A stretch of 64,000 nucleotides of DNA. Source: Rosa chinensis (taxonomy: Eukaryota; Streptophyta; Magnoliopsida; Rosales; Rosaceae). The position numbers and the translations under genes are program-made. Position 1 is the first letter of the stretch; the number at the start of each line of letters is the position of its first letter. Location: contig NC_037091.1 in assembly GCF_002994745.2 (NCBI RefSeq), positions 38,686,112-38,750,111 on the forward strand, in the 5' to 3' direction. Of this stretch, positions 45,629 to 57,512 are shown in pieces. The notes under the pieces were generated by a model. The model searched no databases and was not told the origin of the DNA. It saw nothing but the letters and a program-made list of their open reading frames with translations.

Positions 45629-46632
45629 CCTGAAAAACAACACAAGATTAGGGTTAGTTTCGGAGCGAAAAAGGCTACCACGAAAAACTTATTAAATTTC
45701 TGAGCGTAGTCGCTTCCAAGAAATTAGGGATTTTTCCGAGCGTAGTCGCTTCCAGGAAAATCCGATTCCAAGAGGGGTTTTGGATTAGATCGAAACAATG
45801 ATGTATGTGGTCGATCATTTTCTTCTCAACAAACTCTAAGTTTGGAGGACTCTACAAGCTCCAAGCTTAGAGTGAGCACGAACCCCCACAGTTCGGCTTT
45901 TGGTCTCCCCTATGTAGAGAAAGGGGGATAGAAGAAGAGATGTTGGAAGTCCCCGAGAAAAGAAGAAGAAATTGAAAAACTTCAAAAAAAACGGGAACTT
46001 TTAGAAAAGTTTACCTTAAAAATTGGCCGGAAAAGTTGGTGGGAAAAAGTCGCCGGGAAATGGCCGGAAAAGTCGCCGGAAAAGTGTTGACCGGAGGGTT
46101 GACTGACCGTTGACCGGGGGTGCTGACGTGGCAGTGCGGCGCTGACGTGGCAGAGCGGTTTGGCGGCTTGGCGGCTTGGGGGCTTCGCTGGGGCCTGCTG
46201 CACGTGGGCTCAACGTTGGGCTGCAACAGGTGGGCTTGGGCTTGGGCTGCAGCAGGTGGGCTGCACAGGATCTCCTCCCCCTTTTTTTTTTTTCTTTCTT
46301 TCTGCTGGTTCAGGTTAGGAAGATGCCGGTGGCAGGTTCGGTTGAATTTTGGCCGGTTCCGGTGGTGAAATTTCCGGTTCCGGGTTTCTGGGGTGGAGAT
46401 GCTGCAGGTGGTCGAGTATGGCTGCAGGAGGTGGTGAGGAAGGCTTTGAACCGGGCAGAAGAACTTTTGCTACTTCCGGTTGCCGGTTCGGTGGTTTGCC
46501 GGCCGGTTCTGGGGGTGGGGCCGCCGGTTCTAGACTCCTGGAGTTGAGATCTTCAAGGTGGGCGGCGGTGGTTTCTGGGATTTGAAGACTACGAATTTAG
46601 GATTTCAGGGTTAGGGATTCGTGCTGATAACG

Positions 46633-46836
46633 TGTTTTAGGGAATCAGAAATTGAGAGATAATCGCTGTGTATTCTCATTGATAATAGGGGCCTCTTTAT
46701 ATAGAGGATTACAGTGCATAGAGATAGAATCATACAAGGAAAGAGAATCTCTAGATTCTTCTAATTGAACCTTATTACCACTAGGTCAAGTAACCTAGAG
46801 TTTGGATTAAACACAAAATAGAGATATCCTTAAACA
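46633..46836 (-). repeat. 5' LTR of copia-3a
   Basis: 204 bp, TGTTTTAGGG...TCCTTAAACA, followed by ATTTT. By eye it differs from the other LTR at three positions. Confidence 0.9.
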
Positions 46837-46841
46837 ATTTT

Positions 46842-47599
46842 GTTTTTGTTAAAAATGACATTTTGCAACTTATGACAAAATTAGAAGTAAGTAGGGACTG
46901 TCATGGTTTTTGTTTTGTTCTATGGAATACAGAAGTAAGTCCACATGAAAGAAGCAACCCTTTTTTTTTTGGGGGGGGGCTAGATACAGGCCTAGCATGA
47001 CACCGTTTGTTACCTGTTAATTGGTGACAACAGCTAAAAATAAATTTTAAATAGATACATCATACATATCCTCTCATGATGCATATGATCAACCTGGCGA
47101 AGTATTATCTTTCAAGTTAATGTTGGTGCTAATACCAGAACTAATCTAATCAAGAGACAGGGAAATGAATAACAAACCCATTTTTTCTAATCTTCTATTT
47201 GATAAACCCATAATTAAGCTCGCAGGTCTCGAGCAATTCGAGCAATACATTTAACATATGGCTGTTTACATAAGTAATATACCACCCTTGAAAGACGAGA
47301 TTTTGGTATTTCGATCTTAAATGGTTTTCATTTCAAGGTCAGTGTGGGTGTTCAAAGTGTGAACAGGAGGTATTAGAAATAATCTAATTAAGTTCAGGAG
47401 ACAAGGAAATAAATAATCTAATTAAGCTCGCAGATCTCGAGCAATACATTATTTGACTGTTGTTTTGCTACTCACGTGTTTGTAGTCAGAATATTGCATA
47501 GGATTCGTCCATTCGATAATTTCCTAATAGGCTCCAGAGACCCGTGCAGGTTTCAACCATTCACCTTCAAATATTTGACCAAAAGAAAAGTTTTTTTTT
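46842..47599. other. Spacer with an internal duplication
   Basis: No gene. A block containing TAAGCTCGCAG(G/A)TCTCGAGCAA occurs near 47215 and again near 47420 with similar flanking order, indicating a local duplication of 100-200 bp. Confidence 0.45.
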
Positions 47600-48014
47600 T
47601 TTAGCAAATTACCACTACCTACACTTTTAGTCTATAAATTACCATTAGCAGACCTGTTTTTTCAAATTCCCATGCGGTACTGTTCATGACCCATGCGGTA
47701 CTGTTCATGGCCCGTGCGGTCAGATTCCTTCACTTTTTGAATTATTTCTATTGGTAAGTAATTTACGAATCTGCCCTTGTGAGTTTGATAATGTGAATTA
47801 ACACTGCTGAATGTTAGTAACATTGTGAATAAATAATATTTCTATATTCCATCTTTGTTTTTCTTAGAAACAACTCATTTATTTAATAATAAATATTACA
47901 ATATAAAACTTGAACAATATATCATTTATTTCTAGCTTTGCTGCTTGCACATACAAGTTGCATTGAATTTCACCTCTTCTCATAGTGAAGAAGTTTCTCC
48001 AGCAAGATTTCCTG

Positions 48015-48113
48015 GAGTACTGACCCTCAGTAGTATGTTGACCCCCAGTAGTATACTAGCCCCAGTAGTATACTGACCCTCAGTAGTGTACTGATCCCTA
48101 GTAGTATACTAGC
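48015..48113. repeat. Minisatellite, about 20-bp unit
   Basis: About five imperfect copies of TGACCCTCAGTAGTATACT lie head to tail inside the TIR element. Shorter echoes (ACTGACCCTCAA) occur at 48460 and 48648. Confidence 0.75.
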
Positions 48114-48703
48114 CTGGCCTTCTTGCATTTGCTTACTTCAGCATTGCTTTCATTAGCTTCATCCTGCAAGTCAATTGGCAATACAGAGCATAAGGGATGA
48201 CAAAGTGTGCCCAAAAATGCTTTGGCGATTACAACTCTAATCCTTTCTCTTCAAAAATCATAGCATTCAAACACATAAAAACTGTCACTAAACTTAGAGC
48301 CTAATCTCTATAGTTTCTTCTATTTCTTTCCAAGATAAAAATTGGAAAAGAAAAAAATGAAAGGAAATAGAAGATACAAGCAGCAAAATTTGCAACTAAT
48401 CCATGAACTTGCAAGAACAAAGAACCATAAGAAACTAACATAAACACAAACTAGAGCTACTGACCCTCAATACAAAACTAACAATCATACTATAGCTACT
48501 GACCTACAAACAAAATGTTGCTGAGCCCTGCAGAAATAACAAATAAATTAGGATCAGTACAGCTCCACCAAATTGCAAAACAAATAAACAACACAAGGTC
48601 ATTATAGCTTACCCATGCCAAAACCTGTGACAACATGAGGCTAAAGGTACTGACCCTCAAAATTTCTCAAACATAAAGGGTATAAGATGTTGGCACCACT
48701 CAC

Positions 48704-49231
48704 CACATCTTTGGATGATGGCGCATCATCAGTTGATCTATGTCTGGAGTTATCATCATGTGAACCATGCCCAGAACCATTCCTTCTAGAAAATACTTCA
48801 ACCGCACCTGAGAATCTATCTCGAAAATCTTGGCCCACTGAAATATTCATATAATTAAAAATTAATTCAATCAAAGACTAAACCACAGATCCAAGACCAA
48901 CTATTGAAGATATTGTAAACTCCTATTTACATAAGTAAAGACTGATGCATTTCAAGCCTTGCTTGAAAACTTAAACTTACAAACCTGAAGGCCTTTCTGT
49001 TCTTTCTGCAGAAGGTCCAGGGTTCAAAGCTGGTTTTGAACTTGCCTGCTAGAAAGACATTCAAATGAAATAACGATCATTATCGATACAGATATACACA
49101 CAAACAAAAAGGATATTATTTCCCTTTAGAGAAAACCCCAACAAATTAAGTACTTACTCGTGTTCTGGAACTGGAGCCAATTTGTGGATACTTCAGTATT
49201 GTCCAACCAAATACATAGTCAAATTGATAAC
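48704..49231 (-). pseudogene. Casein kinase 1-like (CKL) gene fragment, three exons
   Basis: Three exons with GT/AG borders join in phase on the minus strand. Exon a (49158-49231) encodes [20 protein letters not shown] and SSRTR, the end of the CK1 kinase domain. Exon b (48985-49045) encodes ASSKPALNPGPSAERTERPS. Exon c (48704-48837) encodes VGQDFRDRFSGAVEVFSRRN followed by a serine/histidine-rich stretch to SSKDV. Plant CKL proteins have [14 protein letters not shown] in this place; here the second D is G. The catalytic domain and both gene ends are missing, so no kinase activity is expected. Introns are retained, which points to DNA-level capture. Confidence 0.8.
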
Positions 49232-49317
49232 CTGCAGCAATTAAAAATTAGTGGCCCAATCATGTTTGTACATCTTTTTATAAGATTCATCATTACAGAC
49301 AATATCTAATGCATTAT

Positions 49318-49590
49318 GCTAACCTTCGCAACCTCCCTTCGCCTCCTCACTTCGCCGGCTTTGCAGCCTAGATTCGCCGGTTGCTTCACAGCCTTGCTTC
49401 GCTGGATTCGCCACCTCACTTCGCTCGCTTCACAGCCTCGCTTCGTAGGTTGCTTCACAGCCTTGCTTCACCGGATTGGCAGCCTCCCTTCGCCGGATTG
49501 GCAGCCTCCTTTCGCAGGATTCGTAACCTCCCTTCGCCGGTTGCTTCGCCGCATCGATTCGCCAGTTGCTTCGTCCCCTACCTTCGTCGA
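49318..49590. repeat. GC-rich imperfect tandem repeat
   Basis: About a dozen degenerate 20-24-bp units of the type CTTCGCCGGATTGGCAGCCTC. It lies upstream of the kinase exons within the TIR element. The open frames here reflect the repeat and are not supported as genes. Confidence 0.7.
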
Positions 49591-49975
49591 AGCCCTAGAT
49601 CGATTTAGGGAGGATTTGGATTTTGGGATGTTTTCGATTTTGGAACCGTTCTGATTTTGGGAGAAATGGGTTATGTGAGTCTCAGTGGCATGTTTCGTAA
49701 TTTTCTTAATATTTGAGTGTTTTTTCTATAAAATGGGCTGACAGCCTGTTTCAATTATTGGCCGCATGGGCTATTGGTTTTGGAGTCTGCTATTGGTAAA
49801 TAGTAATGTCCTTTTGTAGTTATTGGTAAAAAACTCTTTTTTTTTTTGTGAGAGGCCTAAAAGAAAAGTATTATCGTCCGCAATCACCTTGTTTTGTGTA
49901 GCGATTTCACGTGCGAGTTGTGATTTTGTCCTGTCTAAGTATGTATGTATGTGTGTACAAATTAATGAACGAATA

Positions 49976-51013
49976 TCTTCACATATAGTGTATGAATTTT
50001 AGGCATTTTCAGTGGCGGAACTAGGAATTTTATTTTTTGGGGGGGAGGGGGGGGGGTCCGAGTCTGACAATAGAGGACTAGATTTATAATTTTAATTATT
50101 TATTTTAGTTAACTATACATTAAATGTAGTATTTTTGTAGATTATTTTTCATCACTTACTCATAAACAAAGAATTAAATACTTTAGAGGGCTAAATCTAC
50201 AAAATCTTATAAAACCATATCTGTTTAATCGAGAATGAATTTCTGAAAATTTAGTTCCACACCATTGTAGTCGCAGACTCGAAATAAGAAGTACAAGCAC
50301 AAAATTGACAGAAAACTTCTCATTCAAAACCATTAAAAACCCTAACATCTATTGCATATTATATATTTCATTTTATTAATCTAACCAATTGTTAATTATT
50401 TTTAGTTAACCAATTTCAATTCAATAAAATATTATATATAGAATAGTAATCAATGAGACATTAATGATCTATCTATCTTTCTGTTATTGTTTTCTTTCTC
50501 TTACCTAGCAAGTGGCACGTGGCACGTGGTAGTGTGGGATTGGGTTTGGGGGAGGAAGGGAAAGGGATGGCGGGGTCCATGTATTGGATAAAACAATTTT
50601 TTAAAGCTTTATCACTGCAATGCTTGGTATTGAGCGTATCTGTCCAAAACTTAAGGGGGTCCGGACCCCGCCGGACCTAAACATAGTTCCGCCCCTGGAC
50701 ATTTCTACATTTTGGTGTACCAACTTTCATAACTATCAGAATGGTGTATCAAGTTTGCTCCAATCTTTCATTTGGGTGTACGCCGTTAAATTTTCCGTTA
50801 TCTTTGCTAAAAAAAAAAAAAAAAATTCCATTATCTTTCCTTTAGCTTTGTTAGTTTTTTCTTTTTTTTTGTAAAAATAACGGAAAATTTAACCGCGTAC
50901 ACCAAAATGAAATATTGGAGCAAACTTGATACACAATTCTGATAGTTATGAAAGTTGGTACACCAAAGTGTAGAAATGTCTAAAGTTCATACACCATTTG
51001 TGATGTTTTCCCT
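49976..51013. mobile_element. Fold-back element, interrupted by a hAT-like MITE
   Basis: Inverted arms of about 140 bp: left arm 49976-50009 plus 50698-50815, right arm about 50868-51013. They share GTGTATGAA, GACATTTCTACATTTTGGTG, CAACTTTCATAACTATCAGA and AAATTTTCCGTTAT. The left arm is split at 50009/50698 by the MITE. Joined, the arms pair end to end around an A/T-rich loop. Confidence 0.82.
50010..50697. mobile_element. hAT-like MITE, 688 bp
   Basis: The ends CAGTGGCGGAACTA and TAGTTCCGCCCCTG are inverted repeats. The flanking octamers GGCATTTT (50002-50009) and GACATTTC (50698-50705) match at 6/8. The uninterrupted partner arm of the host fold-back reads GACATTTC at this point, confirming the insertion site. 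No coding sequence is present. Confidence 0.78.
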
Positions 51014-51078
51014 TATGAAAATGGTAACAAGAGCTTCGGATAGAAGATCACTATCTCCAACCCAGACAAAGTCATTTT

Positions 51079-51300
51079 TGTTTTAGGGAATCGATATTTG
51101 AGAGAAATTTACTGTGCATCCTCATTGATAATAGGGACCTCTTTATATAGAGGATTACAATGCATAGAGTCTGAATCATACAAGGAAAGGTAATCATATA
51201 TTGAATAGGAATCTCTAGATTCTTTTAATTAAACCCTATTACCACTAGGTCAAGTAACCTAGAGTTTGGGCCAGACACAAAATAGTGATTTACTTGAACA
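51079..51300 (-). repeat. 3' LTR of copia-3b
   Basis: 222 bp, TGTTTTAGGGAATC...TTACTTGAACA, with CTCTTTATATAGAGG. About 20 bp longer than the copia-3a LTR owing to an extra ATCATATATTGAATAGG segment. Confidence 0.88.
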
Positions 51301-51739
51301 CTCCCCCTTGTGTCACCCAAACGCGGTGCTTCTCTCGTTGCCTCGCTAAAAAACCTTGCCGAGTAACAAAAACTCAGTGGGACAAAAATAACCTCGGTCG
51401 AAGGGGAAAAAAGCACAACACACCATTCACGTTTCGAGACCATACATGTAGACACCTCCCCCTAATGTCTGCATCTCCCCCTGATGACTACGGTCATTGG
51501 AGTTCGGATAACTTCCTCAAATGATGCTACCAACATGTTTCTCGAAAGTGGAATTTAGGCAATGACTTAGTGAGCAAGTATGCCATACGGTCCTCAGATC
51601 GAACCTAGTTCACTTTGATCTTGATGAGAGTCTGTTGTTGTTGATTATGTTTGGTGTTGTCGCTTTTGATGTAGCCTTGCTTCATTTGTTCAAAACAAAC
51701 AGCATTATCCTAAATGCTCGTAGGCTCATCTGTGATAGA

Positions 51740-54560
51740 CTTCAAACCACAATTGTTCGAACATGCGTAATTATGGATCCAATCCATAAACATTCACGAA
51801 CCACTTCGTGAAGAGCAATAATCTCTGCATGGTTCGAAGATATCGCGACTAAGGTCTGTTCTGTAGACCTCCAAGATATCACGGTCTTCTCCCATGGTGA
51901 ACACTTAACCAGTTTGGGAATGACCTTTGTATGGGTCAGAGAGATACCCAATATCAGCAAAACCTTCCAAAACACATGTCATTTTGAGATGGGGATAGTG
52001 GACGTAGGCCAGTGTTGGCGGCGATCCTGGTGTGTGATGGGTCCGAATCCATCATCTCTCTATAGGGATATAACAAACCCATATCAATAGTACATCTCAA
52101 GTACTGAAAGATATCTTTTTCCACCAACCCAATGGTGTCGCGTTGGCGCACAGCTATACCTAGCTAACAAGTTCACAACAAATGAGATGTCCGGTCTTGT
52201 GCATTGGGGTAAGTACAATAATGCGCCTATTGTACTCATGTACGACACTTCTGCCTCTAGCACATCTTCGTCATCATCCTTCAGACGAAGAGGATCCTTT
52301 TAAGGATCAAGACTACGAACGATCATGGGGGTGCTTGAACGCTTGACCTTGTCAAAATGCCTAAGCATCTATCAACACGATGCTCAAGTTCCAAACTGAG
52401 ATATAATCGTGTTCTCCCAAAATCCTTCATCTCAAACTCAGATTTCAAGTGTTCAACGGTTTCCCTTAACTTAAGGGCTTCCAATGAAGATCATGTCCAA
52501 CATGAACCGCGATAGAATCCGAAACTTGTTATGGAAACGCGCGGGCATATCTCTTCCCAATCAAGTAGTCACTTTAGTGAGCGTTTCAACCTTATTGCAA
52601 ACGCTCTCCGTGGAGCCACTTGACTTGGGTAAATGAAGTCCACCATGAACCTTCATGTATATTCCGTATCTAGATCCCCATAGAGATAAGCAGTGACCAC
52701 ATTTGTAAGCTGCATGTTCAGTTATTCAGAAACTACCAAACTGACAGGGTAGTGGAGTGCAATGACATCCATTACGAGAGAATATGTCTCATCGTAGTCG
52801 ATTCCAGGGCGTTTTGTGAGAAGCCTTGCTCCATAAGGCGAGATTACCATCTCTTTTTCTCATCACGTTTTCCAACGAAGACCCATTAGTCAATAGGTTT
52901 TATGTTAGGAGGTGTTGGCATTACTAGCTCAAAAACCTTCATCTTCGTTAGAGAATCCAACTTAACCTGGATCGCATCTTTCCATTTAGGCCAAATTTCT
53001 CTACGTTGGAATTCATTCATCAACGGAGCGTGGTTCGATATCATCTGACTCAACAAACTCATGCGCAACGAAATGTGCAACTACATCATCAATTATGATG
53101 GAGTTTCTATCCCACGTCTCATGTACACTAGTGTAATTTTCAAATAGCTCTATATTCTCAGGAATAGGTTCTAGCGTTGAAGCGTCCCCCAACGATAACC
53201 ATAATCCTGAAGATTCTCATCAGATGGATTTTGAGTGTCGATGATCAAAGGATTGGGTTGTGCCAAAGTATCCTTCGAACCCACGGGCCTCCCACGCATC
53301 CTAGCTGGGGTCATGGCCTGTAACGTCAGAGTGCCACTCTCTTTGGCGTTGGCGCAATGCCTACCTCCATGTAGGGTGGCGCTACGTCCTCTCGTAGGGA
53401 CATCCATCCTTGCAGGCATGTTTGCAGCATATTTGTGTGATCTCGTCACTTTAACGGGGATCGAGATGAGACATAGTGGGGACAGGCCACGACAATTCCT
53501 GTCATTCCTACTAAACATTCGTGTTCTTATCTCCCCCTAACGACGGGAAGACTGTCTCATTAAAGTGACATCCGCTAATCCAGCGGTAAGGAGATCGCCT
53601 AGCAAGGACATTAAGTGGCGGACGATTGTTGGAATCTCAAATCCAACATAGTTGCCCATTTGTCTGTAAGGACCCATCATAGTACGATGTGGCGGAGCAA
53701 CACATAAATGGCTCACTCAAATATGCGTAAGTACGATACTTGTACCCAGTTACTAGCTGTAATGCAGAGGTAGATTGAGTGGCGGTGGGTCGTAGACGAA
53801 TTAGCATAGCTGCATGCGATATTGCATCACCCCAAGCGGATATAAGGAGATTGGTGTGCATTACCAATGTCCTGACTACCATCGTAGTCGTTTCCGCGAG
53901 ACCATTTGGGTGTGTACATGAGAATATGATGTCCAACATCAGTCCCAATGCAATAACCATCGAAAGTCTTCGATGTAAACTCTCTAGCAATGTCAAATCC
54001 AATTGACTGAATAGGATGATCCGGGGAGTGAGCCCGTTGTTATATGGTATGTGCTAGGAGTGTAGTATAAGCAGCTTTTACAAGTGGACAATGGCACAAC
54101 ACGTGACCAGCGTGTTTGCGTGTTAATCAACATCATGAGATATTTAAACGTCCGCAGGTTGATCGAAACAGTCCACAGAATCCCTACGGATTCTATGTAA
54201 GAACAGAATGAGTATTTTCATATCCTTTGCATAGGACGGTCTCAGTCCTAATTTCCCTAAGGAACAGGCTTTGTAAACGAGCGAGAGGCTTTAGAAGCAA
54301 CCAATAAGGATTGTGGTTGGGCCTGAGCGTCTGAAACGCTACTTGAAGCAAAGTTGGTGATTGTAGCATCACCTAAGGTGCCATCACCATGATGGACACC
54401 ATCCATGGTGTCATGGATAGGGACTGTGTCAACCCTAAGCTGGTGGTGGACGGAGGCGGTGCCAGAGGCAGCAGCGGCGATTACACTTAGTCCAGGAATG
54501 AACTTTTGATTCATGCTTCGTTTCGCTCGAAAGAATAGATGTCTGTGTGAAGTCTTTAGT
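51740..54560 (-). pseudogene. copia-3b pol remnant
   Basis: The same broken integrase-RT-RNase H order as copia-3a. Recognisable pieces include VVRTLVMHTNLLISAWGDAI (about 53880), LMNEFQRREIWPKWKDAIQV (about 53020, start of RT) and SWRSTEQTLVAISSNHAEII (about 51850, RNase H). The RT catalytic box at 52489-52510 has the same two-base shortening as copia-3a. Not functional. Confidence 0.83.
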
Positions 54561-55379
54561 AGACGGATCATTATGACTAGGATGACCTATCCTGTCGTGA
54601 CAAAGACATTATGTGTCTAAATCCAAGAGATCTCCTCTCATAACTTTTATTGGATTTAATAGCTCGAATAGTGACATAGAGTCCACTAGAGAGACACATA
54701 AAACTTCTCTAAGATGCGCCTTTGTTCGCAATCATTAGAGGTATTGCAAAGAGACTCATTTCATTCTCTACATGCGTTTTCGCATGGAATCCGTTGGCTA
54801 TTCATAGGTGCGATTTGCCCTAGGAGCATAGAGAGTTTCTGTGACAGTAATCAAGGTGCCATTTGGCAAGGGGAACTTGGGCTATTCCATGTGCTTGAAT
54901 TAATACCGATGGCCCAGCCATCGTAGTCACAAAGTAATATGCTTAGAATTAAAATGGAGTCATATTGAAAAGAACTCGAGATTTTATTCATAAGCCAACG
55001 GAGTACATCATTGTCTCTTAACCATTAGGAGAATCTAATCCAAATGCTAGCTAATGCAAAACAATGGTAGTCGTTTGACTTCTTTCGGTAACTCCAAAAT
55101 AAACATGACCAGATGAGTAGAGAGATGTCGGTGGAGCAAAGCTCGCTTAAGTACCACTTATCTCAAAACCTTCCTAGACATCATACTTATTTTGGATGAG
55201 CCTATGTGAAGAAAAACTAAACCAATGGCATCTACTACAAAGTATATGGAAATTTCCTATTACATCTCTTGGAAAAATAAAGACTTAAACAGAATTGGCG
55301 ATCTATTGATCCCAGCCAGATTTGTAGTCTTCAACCCTTCATTCTAGATCATCTTCTTGATCTGCTTTGTAGGCGGTGA

Positions 55380-56356
55380 CGATTTCTTCACGGGCTCTAC
55401 AAATGTGTGCCCAATGACCGGATACTCCACATCGAGAACATACATCTCTTTGCTCAGACTACATTGATTGAGGCACTTTGAAAGCGTCATTTAGATGGCT
55501 CTTAGTGTTGGTGGCGCCACCAACATGGCTAGAGGCGTTGCCACCCTCTCTCTTTCCACGTTGACCTCTTCGGTTCTGTGTTCTCCTATTTTGGCGATTA
55601 CCTTCCCAAGTAGAGCGATTATATGGACCAAAACGTCCAGAAGTTCCCTAAGATTAGGATTTCGCTCTTAGCGCCCTCTCTTAGGGGCGCGACTATAATT
55701 GGATTTCAGAATATGCTTTGTTTCCACGGATCTCGAATTATAGTTCTTCACAAGGATGTTATCATGCTTTTCAGCGACATTCATAGCTCCAATGAGCTCA
55801 TAAAACCTTGTGATTCGTCCTGCAGTAACATCGATTCGATAGTTCTTAGCAACCATCAATGTAGAGACGGAGAAGGTAGAGAGAGTCTTCTCAATCAACA
55901 TCGCATCTGTGATCTCTTTACCACAGAATTCCATTAAGGATTTAATGCGAAATGCTTCCGAGTTATAGTCAAGAACTAACTTGAAATCACAGAAGCGGAG
56001 GCTATGCCTTCTCACTTCTAAGTCAGGAAGCAGAAGTCAAGGAAGTTGCCAAATCTTTCTTTGAGTGAGACCCACAGCCTTCTGGGGTCTTCTTCATTCA
56101 TACACTCGTACTGGAGCGAATCATCCATATGAGGAGTCGTTAGGATGATGGCTTTCGCCTTATTTGCCTCTAAGGCTGCTCTATTTGCTTCAAAAGCTTG
56201 AGCTTGCTCAACAGTTAGCAAGTCCTGGCTAGGATCGAGAATCGTATCCAGGATTCCATCGGCCTTGAGATGCTGGCGGACATCACGAACCCACCTGTGA
56301 TATCCAGAGCCAGTTGTTCCCAATGGAGCAAATTCCAATTTGTTCAGGTTACTCAT
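55380..56356 (-). pseudogene. copia-3b gag
   Basis: The ATG at 56356 (MSNLNKLEFAPLGTTG) is the counterpart of the copia-3a gag start. The capsid region (YHRWVRDVRQHLKADGI, LWVSLKERFGN) is frameshifted near 56017 and continues as HSLRFCDFKLVLDYNSEAF. The nucleocapsid knuckle CSRCGVSGHWAHIC is still readable near 55395-55450. A GC-rich leader of about 1 kb separates gag from the right LTR. Confidence 0.82.
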
Positions 56357-57356
56357 CCTGAAAGAGAACAAGAAATTAGGGTTAGTTTTGGAGCGTAAAA
56401 GGCTACCACGAAAACATATAAAATTTCTGAGCGTAGTTGCTTCCAAGAAATTCGATTCCAACAGGGGTTGGATTAGATCGAAACAATGATGTGTTTGTGG
56501 TCGATCATAACTTCTCAACAAACTCTAAGTTTGGAGGACTCTACAAGCTTGGAGTGAGCACGAACCCCCACAGTTCGGCTTAATTAGGTCTCCCCTATGA
56601 TGAAGAAAGGGGGGTAGAAGAAGGGAGTTTGCAAGTCCCCGAGAAAAGAAATAAAAACTTCAAAAACGGGAACTTTTAGTAAAAAATACCTCGAAATATT
56701 GACCCAAAAAAATGGTGGGAAAAAGTCGCAGGAAAATGGTCGAAAAAGTGCCCGAAAAAGTCACCGGTGGCGGCCGGAAAGTTGAGCAGAGTTGATTAGT
56801 GCTGACGTGGCTGGGACCGCTGCTGACGGGTGCTGACGTGACTGCTGACAGCTTGCAAACGTGGCAGAGTCTGTGGTAGTGGGCTTGATTCTGGGCTGCG
56901 GCAGTGGGCCTGCTTTTGGGCTGCTTCACGGGCTTGGGCCACCTCTTCTTTCTTCTCTTTGGGCTGCCACTCTTTTCTTTTCTTTTTCTTCTCTCTGCCG
57001 GTTCAAGGTTCAGCAGCAGTCAGGTGGTCGGTTCTCTTACTTTTAGGCCTGTTCCGGGGAAAATTTTTCCGGTTCCCGGATTCTGGGATTGAGGAGCTAC
57101 TGTTGGTAAAATTTGGTAGCAATTGGAGGTTCGGAAGTTGGTGAACCGGTGGAATATTTGCTGCGGGTGGTTTGGAGATTTCGGTGGCCGGTTCGGTATG
57201 TTTCCGGCCTGTTTTGGTGATTCTGCCGCAGGTTCTGGATTCCTACGGTCGAGAGCTTCAAGTTGCGTGGCGGAGGCAGAAAAGGTTTCAAGGTTTTGTA
57301 TTCGGATTTAGGGTTTTAGGTATTTGTTTCAAGGTTAGGATGTCGTGCTAATAACG

Positions 57357-57512
57357 TGTCTTAGGGAATCGATATTTGAGAGAAATTTACTGTGTATCCT
57401 CATTACTTGAACAAAATAGTAAAAAACCGTTATTTGAGTAAAAAACCGTATTACCACTAGGTCAAGTAACCTAGAGTTTGGGCCAGACACAAAATAGTGA
57501 TTTACTTGAACA
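57357..57512 (-). repeat. 5' LTR of copia-3b, internally deleted
   Basis: 156 bp, starting TGTCTTAGGG and ending TTACTTGAACA. The middle third of the partner LTR, including its promoter-like box, is missing. Confidence 0.85.

Larger units (their letters stand above)
40611..46836 (-). mobile_element. Ty1/copia element of degenerate family (copia-3a)
   Basis: A 6.2-kb element with 204-bp LTRs (40611-40814 and 46633-46836). I count only three differences between them, including TG changed to TA at the left terminus. The perfect target duplication ATTTT is at 40606-40610 and 46837-46841. A polypurine tract (minus AAGGGGGAG) adjoins the left LTR. Inside the right LTR the minus strand reads CGTTATCAGCACG, a likely primer site. 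Despite the young LTRs, pol is shattered. A GC-rich leader of about 1 kb (45650-46632) precedes gag. It is closely related to copia-3b at 51079-57512. Confidence 0.92.
47600..49845. mobile_element. TIR (MULE-like) element carrying captured kinase exons
   Basis: Long imperfect terminal inverted repeats of about 50-55 bp bound the unit. The left end has AATTACCACTACCTACACTT...ACCATTAGCAGACC near 47606-47655. The right end is its inverse, GTCTGCTATTGGTAAATAGT...TAGTTATTGGTAAAAAACTC near 49783-49836. Both ends abut runs of 11-12 T, compatible with a 9-bp T-rich target duplication. No transposase is visible inside; the interior holds exons of a casein kinase 1-like gene on the minus strand. This is the organisation of a Pack-MULE-type element. 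Confidence 0.65.
51079..57512 (-). mobile_element. Ty1/copia element of degenerate family (copia-3b)
   Basis: A second copy of the copia-3 family, 6.4 kb. The LTRs are at 51079-51300 and 57357-57512; the right one has lost the central part containing the TATATA box and carries a substituted stretch with CCGTTATTTGAG. The target duplication ATTTT is at 51074-51078 and 57513-57517. A polypurine tract (minus AAGGGGGAG) follows the left LTR. Gag, pol remnants and a GC-rich leader align with copia-3a throughout. It is inserted within the left end of the PIF/Harbinger element. Confidence 0.9.

Noticed and set aside
45982..46590. Overlapping GC-rich frames on both strands in the copia-3a leader
   Set aside because: All are shadows of compositionally biased leader sequence, and the matching region of copia-3b does not keep the frames.
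49316..49654. Frames of 75-112 codons rich in repeated RFAG/LRRL residues
   Set aside because: They follow the tandem DNA repeat and are open by repetition only.
918..57512. Endogenous pararetrovirus or envelope-bearing retrovirus
   Set aside because: All reverse-transcriptase loci have the copia order with integrase before RT and LTRs; no movement-protein, coat or envelope-like frames were seen.
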